In this document: positions 1 to 5,731 of the stretch, piece after piece | Numbering within the stretch: the first letter of the stretch is position 1 | Layout: each line of letters opens with the position of its first letter | Assembly (NCBI GenBank): GCA_023136305.1 | Contig: JAGLSF010000122.1 | Coordinates: 1-6,311 of the forward strand | DNA length: 6,311 nt | Reading direction: 5' to 3' | Source: Spirochaetota bacterium | Lineage (GTDB): Bacteria > Spirochaetota > B62-G9 > DRHN01 | The notes under the pieces: generated by a model | Told to the model about the DNA's origin: nothing | Databases searched by the model: none | The model's input: only the letters and a program-made list of their open reading frames with translations | Position numbers and translations under genes: made by a program

Positions 1-1
1 G

Positions 2-226
2 GTGCGTCATCTCGTGCTTCCCCAGGACCTTGCGGGAACGAGAGGGGTTGCCGACTTCCTTTGCGGCCTCTCCGCCGACACCTATCTGAATCTGATGGAC
101 CAGTACAGGCCTGCGTACCGGGCCACTGAATGTCCTGCCCTGCGAAGGCGGGTAACACTTCAGGAGTTCGACAGGGCCGTGGAATATGCGAAAGATGCGG
201 GTATGAGGAGATTGGATGGCTTCTGA
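2..226 (+). CDS. PflX-like radical SAM protein, C-terminal end (5' end outside window)
   Basis: This is the last ~74 codons of a gene that begins upstream of the window; the GTG at position 2 reads as an internal valine. The visible residues, RHLVLPQDLAGT near the start and YLNLMDQYRPAYRA around residues 28-41, followed by an arginine-rich RRRVTLQEFDRAVEYAK stretch, are typical of the C-terminus of COG1313-type proteins. Those are radical SAM enzymes annotated as PflX-like or pyruvate formate-lyase-activating-like, whose substrate is not established. The CxxxCxxC cluster motif would lie upstream and cannot be checked here. It ends in TGA embedded in a small hairpin. The next gene on the same strand starts 97 bp later with no visible terminator between, so cotranscription is possible. 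Family assignment is fairly confident; function is unknown. Confidence 0.8.
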   Translation: MRHLVLPQDLAGTRGVADFLCGLSADTYLNLMDQYRPAYRATECPALRRRVTLQEFDRAVEYAKDAGMRRLDGF

Positions 227-240
227 ATCTTCAGAAGATT
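220..240 (+). repeat. Short inverted repeat spanning the stop codon of the PflX-like gene
   Basis: Two overlapping dyads are visible: CTTCTGA-ATCT-TCAGAAG (220-237, 7-bp arms, 4-nt loop) and AATCTTC-A-GAAGATT (226-240, 7-bp arms, 1-nt centre). They are mutually exclusive as RNA hairpins. No T-tract follows, so this is not a convincing intrinsic terminator. It could be an mRNA 3'-end or processing structure, an operator, or chance. Confidence 0.4.
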
Positions 241-310
241 ATAGAGGAGGAAATGTGTATGGAAGAGAAGAAGGGTATTTCGGTTGATGTGCACAACACA
301 TTCACACGAA

Positions 311-319
311 AGGGAGGAG
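311..319 (+). promoter_or_regulatory. Shine-Dalgarno sequence of the Gfo/Idh/MocA gene
   Basis: AGGGAGGAG lies 4 nt before the ATG at 324 and fixes the start of the oxidoreductase. A second strong Shine-Dalgarno, AGGAGG at 245-250, sits upstream before ATGs at 253 and 259 that are in a different frame. Confidence 0.75.
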
Positions 320-323
320 ACAT

Positions 324-1487
324 ATGGATTCATGGAAGCGTAAACTGCGTATGGGAATGGTTGGTGGTGGTCAGGGTGCGTTTATTGGCGCTGTGCACCG
401 TATTGCCGCATCTCTGGATGGGCAGGTAGAGCTTGTGGCAGGCTGTTTTTCACGGGACTTTGAAAACACGAAAACCACGGGAAAGCAGCTCTATCTCGAC
501 CCGAAGCGTTGCTATAAATCCTTTCAGGATATGGCAGAGGCTGAGGCGGGCCTTCCCGAAGAGCAGCGCATTGACTTCGTATCGATCGTCACACCAAACA
601 AGTCGCATTTCCCCATTGCAAAGACATTTCTGGAGGCGGGTATTCACGTCGTGTGCGACAAGCCCATGACCTTTACCCTCGATGAGGCGAAACAGCTCGT
701 GGAGCTTGTGGAAAACACAGGCCTTGTATTTGCCCTTACCCACAACTATACGGGCAACCCGCTTGTCAGGTATGCCCGCGAGCTCTTTCAATCGGGCAAA
801 ATGGGTACCCTGCGCAAGGTAATTATCGAGTACCTGCAGGATTTCCTCATGTATCCTCACGAGAAGGAGGGAATGAAGCAGGCAGTGTGGAGAACCGACC
901 CCTCACAGGCCGGTCTGGGAGGGACACTGGGCGATGTGGGGAGCCACTGCATCAATCTGCTCGAATATATCACCGGTGACCCGGTGGTGCAGCTCTGCGC
1001 GGACAAGAGCACCTTCCTCCCTGACCGTGAACTCGATGAGGATGCCAACATTCTGCTCCGACTTAAGGGCGGGGGTAAGGGCATTATGACCATCAGCCAG
1101 ATCGCCACGGGTGAGGAGAACGCGATGCGCCTCCGTGCCTATGCGTCGGAAGGAGCCGTTCGATGGGCACAGGAGAACCCGAACTACCTCGATGTGTTCC
1201 GGTACGGAAAGGAGCGGCAGACCCTCACCAGGGCGTCAGGCTATCTTTCTGATGTGGCTGCGGATGCGACACGCATTCCGGTGGGCCATCCCGAGGGATT
1301 TCTCGAGGCCTTCGCGAACATCTATGTGGGCGCTGTACAGGCCATCAGGCGGTATATCGACGGTAAGCCCATGAAAACAGAGGAGTACAACTTTCCGACC
1401 GTGTACGACGGCCTGCGGGGAATGGCCTTCATTTACGCTGCGGTGGAGTCCTCTGAGAAGGGTTCGGTCTGGGTTGATCTGGGCTAG
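324..1487 (+). CDS. Gfo/Idh/MocA-family NAD(P)-dependent oxidoreductase
   Basis: A complete 387-residue cytoplasmic dehydrogenase. The N-terminal Rossmann fold carries the dinucleotide-binding loop GMVGGGQGAFIG (residues 11-22). CDKP at 111-114 is this family's version of the EKP motif, with the lysine that helps position cofactor and substrate. The C-terminal alpha/beta substrate domain holds WRTDP (189-193) and GGTLGDVGSH (199-208), where Asp204 and His208 match the family's catalytic D-x3-H pair. Length is normal for the family (about 340-400). Members oxidise or reduce sugars, inositols and related polyols; the substrate here cannot be read from sequence. The start at 324 is supported by a close Shine-Dalgarno and by the Rossmann motif beginning about ten residues in. 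It is downstream of a radical SAM gene in the same direction and converges on another, sharing a CTAG as stop codons. Confidence 0.95.
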   Translation: MDSWKRKLRMGMVGGGQGAFIGAVHRIAASLDGQVELVAGCFSRDFENTKTTGKQLYLDPKRCYKSFQDMAEAEAGLPEEQRIDFVSIVTPNKSHFPIAKTFLEAGIHVVCDKPMTFTLDEAKQLVELVENTGLVFALTHNYTGNPLVRYARELFQSGKMGTLRKVIIEYLQDFLMYPHEKEGMKQAVWRTDPSQAGLGGTLGDVGSHCINLLEYITGDPVVQLCADKSTFLPDRELDEDANILLRLKGGGKGIMTISQIATGEENAMRLRAYASEGAVRWAQENPNYLDVFRYGKERQTLTRASGYLSDVAADATRIPVGHPEGFLEAFANIYVGAVQAIRRYIDGKPMKTEEYNFPTVYDGLRGMAFIYAAVESSEKGSVWVDLG

Positions 1488-2890
1488 TCTACGATTTTTC
1501 TGAGTATATCCCAGTAGGCGCCGCGCTGGCCGGAAGCTATGGCGTCGACAAGCACCTCGTTATTGTCGTAGTTGTAGTTCCTCTCCCTGTCCTCGGGATT
1601 GAAGAAGAAGAAACGCTCGTCATCTCCTATGAGACGGTCGATGTGGTCGAATATACCGGTAGAGAGGGCAGGCTCGATAAAGAACTGCGGTTCAAGGGGT
1701 GTTGCGCCTCCGGAAATACCCGCCTTCAATGACCTGTCCTGTACCTGACGGGCTATGTCTGTACCGGGCCATATCCGTATACCGGTGCTCACCCCGATGC
1801 GTTCGGCTCCGCATGTGCGGACCAGGTCAAGGGTCTCCCTGATGCTCTCCCTGCTCTCGCCCGGTGCACCGAAGAGCAGATCGAGCATGACCACGATTCC
1901 CTCTTCCCTGCAGAAACGGACCGTGTTGAGTATATGCTCCGGGTTGTATCTGCGCCGCAAACTCCGGAGCATGGTTTCGTCGCCGCTGTCAGCGCCGAAA
2001 TTGATTCCCACGCATCCTGCCCTGCGCATGAGACGGGCGAGGTGTCGGGTAAAGGGTGCAGGAGTGCAGTAGGCGTACCATCGCAGCCTGTCTCCAAGCC
2101 CGTTTCGAATAATCTCTTCACATACCAGCTCTGCGTGGCCGAGGGGTATGTTGAACTCACTGTCACAGGTGTGGATGTGGTCAATTCCCTGCCCCAGGAG
2201 ATTTCTCAGTTCCGTGGTCACCTCGAGCGGCGGGCGGGTGCATACTCGCGAACCCTTTGCCAGAGGTTCACAGCAGTAGGTGCATTCCCATGAGCATCCC
2301 CGTTTCGTTTCTATGCCGGCCTGCCCGCCCTCACGGAAATACCGTCGATTGTCCACTCTGTTTCTCTGCATAGGAGGAAGATCAACCGTAGGAATATCCT
2401 GTGGAGGATTTCGTACCCAGCCTTCACCATCGCGGCGAACAATGCCGGGACTGCCCCCCCATTCCTCACGCCTCTCCATGCACCGCAGCAACTCGAGCAT
2501 TGCATGCTCACCACCACCGAAAATACCGGCATCAGCGCTGCAGGCATCGAGAATCATCTCGGGCATGGTCGAAAAGCCGACACCACCGAGCAGCATGAGG
2601 GCATCGGTCGCATCCTTCGCATAGTCAATCATCTCGAAGATTTCACCCAGGAAGGAGTGCCTGGTCGAGAAGACGCAGTCATCGGTGTTGCGTATGGTGA
2701 AGCCAGCGATCGAAAACTCGCCCCCCTGGAAGAATCGGTCCATGGCCCCCTGCCAGTCATCCTCCCAGCAGAGGTCGAGAATATCCGTTTCATACCCTGC
2801 GTGGGTGAGAGTCTCGGCGATGTACTCGATGCCGACCGGCGCGATGGGTGGAGTGATTCTGTTCGTGTTTACCAGAGCGATGCGCAACAT
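1484..2890 (-). CDS. B12-binding-domain-type radical SAM protein
   Basis: A complete 468-residue protein. The N-terminus (about 1-150) is a Rossmann-like cobalamin-binding-type domain: it opens with MLRIALVNTNR, has PPIAPVGIEYIAETL at 14-28 and ends near GGGEHAMLELL. The DxHxxG motif that supplies the lower cobalt ligand in classical B12 domains is not seen, as in many such enzymes, so B12 binding is uncertain. The radical SAM domain begins at RGCSWECTYCCEP: Cys199, Cys203 and Cys206 form the CxxxCxxC motif for the 4Fe-4S cluster, with an adjacent extra Cys207. GINFGADSGDETML (295-308) and LLFGAPGES (338-346) fit later SAM-binding strands. A distinctive tail includes RFFFFNPEDRERNYNYDNNE and ends RGAYWDIL. 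The reaction is unknown; relatives perform methylation, ring formation or other radical chemistry. It lies 12 bp downstream of ndk, likely in one operon. The ribosome-binding site is weak (GGGAC). Confidence 0.9.
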   Translation of the reverse strand: MLRIALVNTNRITPPIAPVGIEYIAETLTHAGYETDILDLCWEDDWQGAMDRFFQGGEFSIAGFTIRNTDDCVFSTRHSFLGEIFEMIDYAKDATDALMLLGGVGFSTMPEMILDACSADAGIFGGGEHAMLELLRCMERREEWGGSPGIVRRDGEGWVRNPPQDIPTVDLPPMQRNRVDNRRYFREGGQAGIETKRGCSWECTYCCEPLAKGSRVCTRPPLEVTTELRNLLGQGIDHIHTCDSEFNIPLGHAELVCEEIIRNGLGDRLRWYAYCTPAPFTRHLARLMRRAGCVGINFGADSGDETMLRSLRRRYNPEHILNTVRFCREEGIVVMLDLLFGAPGESRESIRETLDLVRTCGAERIGVSTGIRIWPGTDIARQVQDRSLKAGISGGATPLEPQFFIEPALSTGIFDHIDRLIGDDERFFFFNPEDRERNYNYDNNEVLVDAIASGQRGAYWDILRKIVD

Positions 2891-2902
2891 AGTGTCCCGT
2901 GG

Positions 2903-3412
2903 TCAGTCTATCCACACCAGTTTTTTGTAGCTCTTGAGAACTTTCTCTTCGGAGGGATAGATATCGAAGATGATCTCGTGGGGCTCAAACCAGAGCTTGA
3001 TCTCCCGCTCGGCGGATTCGATCGAGTCGCTGGTGTGCACAACATTTTCAAAGAGGCCGCTTGTCAGAATACGGCCGTACTTGCCCCGAATGGATTCGGG
3101 ATCGGCGAGCTCGGGATTGGTATCACCGCATATATCACGAACCTTCTCGAGGGCGTTTTCACCATAGTATACGAGGGCCATGACCTTGTGGCGTGTGTGC
3201 AGCTTGCCCGTAATATAATCGATGAGATCGTTGTAAAAGGGCTTACTCCTGTGCATCTCATAGTGCTTTTTGGCGAGCTCCGCAGAAACCCGTATGATCT
3301 TTGACCCGATTATCTGAAGATGGGTCTCGCTGAGCTGTGTAAGGACATTCCCTGTCAGTGACTTTGCGAGTCCGTCAGGCTTGATAAGCACAAGCGTTTT
3401 TGTGTTCGGCAT
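2903..3412 (-). CDS. ndk: Nucleoside diphosphate kinase
   Basis: A 169-residue NDP kinase, which transfers the gamma phosphate of ATP to nucleoside diphosphates through a phosphohistidine. It starts MPNTKTLVLIKPDG, where Lys11 in KPDG is the conserved phosphate-contacting lysine. The active-site segment is ENVVHTSDS, with catalytic His126; the usual sequence is NxxHGSDS, so Thr replaces Gly after the histidine. GDTNPELADPESIRG (96-110) is the nucleotide-binding stretch. It is longer than the common ~140-residue form, with extra sequence around LHTRHK/YGENALEK and at the C-terminus. The open frame extends 32 codons further upstream, but that extension overlaps the promoter and lacks NDK similarity, so I place the start at 3412. 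GGCGGA a few bases upstream serves as ribosome-binding site. First gene of a likely operon with the radical SAM gene; divergent from the sigma factor. Confidence 0.95.
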   Translation of the reverse strand: MPNTKTLVLIKPDGLAKSLTGNVLTQLSETHLQIIGSKIIRVSAELAKKHYEMHRSKPFYNDLIDYITGKLHTRHKVMALVYYGENALEKVRDICGDTNPELADPESIRGKYGRILTSGLFENVVHTSDSIESAEREIKLWFEPHEIIFDIYPSEEKVLKSYKKLVWID

Positions 3413-3431
3413 TGTTTCCGCCCGTTCCTGG

Positions 3432-3449
3432 TGTACAATACTGTATACA
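3432..3449. promoter_or_regulatory. Imperfect dyad TGTA-N10-TACA in the ndk leader
   Basis: The sequence reads TGTACAATACTGTATACA, with a perfect TGTATACA palindrome at 3442-3449 and a TGTACA palindrome at 3432-3437. It falls just downstream of the proposed ndk -10 box, within the presumed 5' untranslated region, where an operator could act. No regulator is implied by the sequence, and AT-rich palindromes of this size can be chance. Confidence 0.25.
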
Positions 3450-3459
3450 TTCCTACCAA

Positions 3460-3489
3460 AGTATAGCGAAATCGTCAAGTATATTACAA
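3460..3489 (-). promoter_or_regulatory. Candidate sigma70-type promoter of ndk
   Basis: On the minus strand TTGTAA (3489-3484) is followed after 18 nt by TATACT (3465-3460), 4/6 and 5/6 matches to the -35 and -10 consensus. Transcription would start near 3453, giving a leader of about 40 nt before the ndk ATG at 3412. A TTGACG (minus strand, within 3472-3479) is also present but has no good -10 at the right distance. Confidence 0.5.
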
Positions 3490-3536
3490 TACATTCACGA
3501 GTAACCAAGTGGGTATCGATTTCGTACGTGCACAGC

Positions 3537-3563
3537 TTGATTTATGGCATGATTCATTATACG
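3537..3563 (+). promoter_or_regulatory. Weak housekeeping promoter candidate for the sigma factor operon
   Basis: TTGATT (3537-3542) and TATACG (3558-3563) are separated by 15 nt, shorter than the preferred 17. A transcript from here would start near 3570 and include the whole sigma gene with a leader of about 30 nt that begins with the CAGGG-AA-CCCTG hairpin (3571-3582). Confidence 0.3.
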
Positions 3564-3573
3564 CTGACATCAG

Positions 3574-3601
3574 GGAACCCTGGTAAAAAACAACTGTCTA
3601 A
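3574..3601 (+). promoter_or_regulatory. SigmaE/ECF-like promoter abutting the sigma factor start codon
   Basis: GGAACCC (3574-3580), then exactly 15 nt, then GTCTAA (3596-3601). This closely resembles the known E. coli-type sigmaE consensus GGAACTT-N15/16-GTCTAA: the GGAAC core and the whole -10 element match. It lies directly before an ECF sigma gene, the usual place for an autoregulatory promoter. The oddity is that the -10 box touches the ATG at 3602, so the expected start site would fall inside the first few codons. The -35 lies in a perfect CAGGG-AA-CCCTG dyad (3571-3582). Confidence 0.45.
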
Positions 3602-4192
3602 ATGAGTAGAGAGAAACCTACACCCGATTCCGAGCACGTCAGAGCCTTTCAGGAAGGCGGGAAGAAGTCCTTCGATGAGCTGGTCATCCGGTACCAGGAC
3701 CGGGTCTTCAACATCTGCTATCGCATGCTCGGCAACATTGATGATGCCAATGACTGTGCCCAGGATACCTTTATCAAGGTGTACCGATCATTGGCAGGTT
3801 TTAGGTTCCGGTCGTCCTTCTCAACATGGCTGTACCGAATTGCGGTCAACACATGCAAGAACCGGCTGGTCTCATCGGCGTACAGGAGAAACAGATCGAT
3901 GGTGCGGATCAATGGATCGACGAACAGGGACGGGGAAGAGCGATCCATGGAGATCGGGGACTGTACGCATACACCGAACGGCACCTTTGAGCGGAGGGAG
4001 CGTGAGGCTGTTATTCAGGAGGCGATCTCATCCCTTCCAGAAGACCAGCGCACGGTGGTCGTTCTCCGTGATGTCGAGGGCCTCGCTTATGAAGAGATCG
4101 CCGAGGTCACAGGACTGAACCTGGGAACGGTTAAATCGAGAATCGCACGGGCCAGGGAAAGGCTGAAGGAAAAGCTGAAAGGACAGATATAG
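3602..4192 (+). CDS. RNA polymerase ECF-family sigma factor (sigma70 family, RpoE-like)
   Basis: A 196-residue ECF sigma factor that would direct RNA polymerase to stress or envelope-response promoters. Region 2 spans about residues 23-93: FDELVIRYQDRVFNICYRML, then DDANDCAQDTFIKVYRSL and FSTWLYRIAVNTCKNRL, the last being the promoter-melting and -10 recognition helix. A variable basic linker follows (about 94-133). Region 4 (about 136-190) has SSLPEDQRTVVVLRDVEGL and the -35-binding helix-turn-helix EEIAEVTGLNLGTVKSRIAR. Length is typical. The ATG at 3602 is the only credible start: an in-frame TAA occupies 3599-3601 and no other start codon occurs before region 2. No Shine-Dalgarno is visible upstream. 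It abuts the anti-sigma gene with zero spacing (TAG then ATG), implying translational coupling and matched expression of the pair. Confidence 0.95.
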   Translation: MSREKPTPDSEHVRAFQEGGKKSFDELVIRYQDRVFNICYRMLGNIDDANDCAQDTFIKVYRSLAGFRFRSSFSTWLYRIAVNTCKNRLVSSAYRRNRSMVRINGSTNRDGEERSMEIGDCTHTPNGTFERREREAVIQEAISSLPEDQRTVVVLRDVEGLAYEEIAEVTGLNLGTVKSRIARARERLKEKLKGQI

Positions 4193-5266
4193 ATGAAGCA
4201 CAGACATGTCCTGCACATTCTCAACGACTATGTTGATGGGCTGCTTGAAGAAGAGATGAAGGCAGCGGTTGAGAAGCATCTGGCCGCATGCCACTCCTGC
4301 AGGGAGGAGTTCGAGCACCTGCGCTCCGTGCGCGAGAAGATCGGCCAACTCCACAGGGTTTCCGCTCCCCCCGGTTTCCTGCAGAATATTCACCGCAGGC
4401 TTGAGACAGAACAAAGGCCCCGCTTCTCCTTCCGTACACTCTTCACTCCCCTGCACATACGGGTACCGGCCGGAATTGCTGCTCTTGCGACGGCAGCCAT
4501 CGCCCTCATCTTTGTGCTGAATGTGATGGCACCCCGGATGGGGACGCGGGAAATGGTGCCAAAGGGTGCGCCGGAGACAGAGACCCTTGTAGGGAGGGAG
4601 GCTCCCTCCGGCGAGTCTCTGGAGATGACGGCAGGTGCCGGCCCCTCAGAAGAGGATGAAGCGCTGAAGGAGAAGAAGGACAGGCCTGAAAGACAGGTGA
4701 CAGCCGGGCAGGAGAAGGTACTGGAAGAGGAAGATAAGATGGAGGATCTCCTCGCCGCATCGGCTTCGGCCAAGAGAGCTGAGCCGGGGATTGTGCGCGA
4801 ACAGGCTGAGCCGGTCGAGATCAGCCTCCTGCTCTATAAAGAGAAAGGCGATCGATCAGATAGGGAAGTATTCGGTGAAGAGACCCGGGCCGGTGGTATG
4901 AAATCCCGAAGTGCTGAGATGCTCGCCCTTGAAACGGATGCGGCTGATTATATGGCCGAGGGGCCTCCCGTCGAGGGACCTCCTGCTGAAGGCGAGATGT
5001 CGGCGGCTCCTGATACGATTATTTCATCGATTGAGCATGTGGTTCTGGCCGCCGGTGGAAGGGTCGTTTCCCTCGAATACATTGATGAGGGTGAAATTCC
5101 TCAATCGATGGTGGTGGAGATCCCCATCCATGCGGTGGATGCATTTATTGATGATCTGATGCAGTTCGGGGAGACAGATCTCCCGAAGGAAATCAGAACC
5201 GGTGCGTATCGTGGCCAGATCACGGATGACGGGGAAGCCTTTTCCATTAAAATTTACTTCGAGTAA
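4193..5266 (+). CDS. Membrane anti-sigma factor with zinc-finger (ZAS/zf-HC2) domain
   Basis: A 357-residue single-pass membrane protein, likely the regulator that sequesters the sigma factor encoded just upstream. The N-terminal cytoplasmic ZAS domain has the H-x3-C-x2-C motif at His29, Cys33 and Cys36, with upstream histidines (His3, His5, His8) available as a fourth zinc ligand. Residues about 90-110 (VPAGIAALATAAIALIFVLN) form one transmembrane helix. After it comes a long, acidic, low-complexity region (about 115-270) rich in Glu, Ala, Gly and Pro, including GPPVEGPPAEG at 257-267. A compact C-terminal domain follows (about 272-357) with VVEIPIHAVDAFIDDLMQFG (307-326), resembling the DUF4349 or similar domains of other anti-sigma factors; this is a resemblance, not a firm match. 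The extracytoplasmic part is presumably the sensor. Control by regulated proteolysis or by redox at the zinc site are both possible. The ribosome-binding site (AAAGGA) lies in the sigma gene's end. Confidence 0.88.
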   Translation: MKHRHVLHILNDYVDGLLEEEMKAAVEKHLAACHSCREEFEHLRSVREKIGQLHRVSAPPGFLQNIHRRLETEQRPRFSFRTLFTPLHIRVPAGIAALATAAIALIFVLNVMAPRMGTREMVPKGAPETETLVGREAPSGESLEMTAGAGPSEEDEALKEKKDRPERQVTAGQEKVLEEEDKMEDLLAASASAKRAEPGIVREQAEPVEISLLLYKEKGDRSDREVFGEETRAGGMKSRSAEMLALETDAADYMAEGPPVEGPPAEGEMSAAPDTIISSIEHVVLAAGGRVVSLEYIDEGEIPQSMVVEIPIHAVDAFIDDLMQFGETDLPKEIRTGAYRGQITDDGEAFSIKIYFE

Positions 5267-5283
5267 GGCATTCCCAAAATGCC
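5267..5283 (+). terminator. Weak hairpin directly after the anti-sigma stop codon
   Basis: GGCATT-CCCAA-AATGCC is a perfect 6-bp stem with a 5-nt loop beginning at the base after the TAA stop. The downstream sequence (ATCCTCTTTCC) is only moderately T-rich, so this is a weak terminator candidate or an RNA 3'-end stabiliser for the sigma/anti-sigma transcript. Confidence 0.35.
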
Positions 5284-5402
5284 ATCCTCTTTCCAGGCAC
5301 TATGCAGAAAGGGTAATAACAAAACATGACAGAGTTTGGTTTTCATATGTATCATTGTAGCTCAGTTTATTATGTAGTCTGTAATACATTGTCATTGTCC
5401 CT
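5284..5402. other. AT-rich intergenic stretch without a recognisable gene
   Basis: This segment between the anti-sigma gene and the inverted repeat before rpsU is clearly more AT-rich than the flanking genes. CATTGT occurs three times (5353, 5387, 5393), the last two forming a tandem ATTGTC ATTGTC at 5388-5399. I see no coding frame or structured RNA in it. Confidence 0.5.
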
Positions 5403-5440
5403 TTAAATGTATATGTTTAAACCCTTGCATATACATTTAA
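5403..5440. repeat. 13-bp perfect inverted repeat upstream of the rpsU promoter
   Basis: The arms TTAAATGTATATG (5403-5415) and CATATACATTTAA (5428-5440) are exact reverse complements around a 12-nt spacer. G-T pairs could extend the stem by one on each side. It ends 6 bp before the rpsU -35 box and is followed by GTGGTTTTGT. As RNA it would be an AT-rich hairpin, a possible terminator for the sigma operon (perhaps bidirectional). As DNA it could be a binding site or UP-like AT-rich element for the rpsU promoter. Confidence 0.7.
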
Positions 5441-5446
5441 GTGGTT

Positions 5447-5476
5447 TTGTCATGGTGGCCATAGGCCGTCTATAAT
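5447..5476 (+). promoter_or_regulatory. rpsU: Strong sigma70-type promoter of rpsU
   Basis: TTGTCA (5447-5452, 5/6 match) and TATAAT (5471-5476, perfect) are separated by 18 nt. Transcription should start near 5483, only about 9 nt before the rpsU ATG, so the Shine-Dalgarno AGGGGG (5482-5487) would sit at the very 5' end of the mRNA. The spacer contains GGCC-ATA-GGCC (5457-5467). Confidence 0.75.
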
Positions 5477-5491
5477 AACACAGGGGGAATA

Positions 5492-5722
5492 ATGAGCGAG
5501 GTTCGTGTACGAGAGGGAGAATCAATCGACGCCGCCCTGAAGAGGTTCAGGAACGCCTGTATCAAAGAGGGGATCAAGGATGAGGTGAAAAAACGCAGAT
5601 ACTATAAAAATCCCTCCACGCAAAAAAAAGAAGCGAGGCAGGCACGAGAGCGTAAGGCAAGACGCAAGCAATTGAGGAATGAACAGAAGGCAAGGGCAAG
5701 AAGATATGGAAGGCCTCGTTGA
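5492..5722 (+). CDS. rpsU: Small ribosomal subunit protein S21
   Basis: A 76-residue, very basic protein of the 30S subunit; in E. coli S21 sits near the 3' end of 16S rRNA and aids base pairing with mRNA leaders. The diagnostic N-terminal part is VRVREGESIDAALKRFRNAC (4-23), with EVKKRRYYKNPS (31-42) and then an almost continuous Arg/Lys-rich helix to the end. Length is within the usual 58-80. AGGGGG 4 nt before the ATG sets the start. It appears monocistronic here: its own strong promoter lies just upstream, and 9 bp after its TGA a minus-strand frame ends in the opposite direction. No clear terminator follows; GAAGATCTTTC just after the stop is only a short near-palindrome. Confidence 0.95.
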   Translation: MSEVRVREGESIDAALKRFRNACIKEGIKDEVKKRRYYKNPSTQKKEARQARERKARRKQLRNEQKARARRYGRPR

Positions 5723-5731
5723 GAAGATCTT

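Noticed and set aside
2504..3304. A 266-codon plus-strand open frame antisense to ndk and the radical SAM gene
   Set aside because: Both minus-strand genes happen to be in the same frame and this frame is their codon-aligned complement. Both real genes have clear family motifs; the antisense product has none.
3413..3508. A 32-codon N-terminal extension of ndk
   Set aside because: It covers the likely ndk promoter and leader, has no NDK similarity, and the canonical NDK start follows a ribosome-binding site at 3412.
4028..4456. A 142-codon minus-strand frame opposite the sigma/anti-sigma junction
   Set aside because: It is a shadow of two genes with clear domain motifs and has no initiation signal.
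5353..5385. TGTAGCTCAGTTT, resembling a tRNA D-arm
   Set aside because: There is no T-arm (GTTCGANTC-like), no pairing acceptor stem and no plausible anticodon stem around it.
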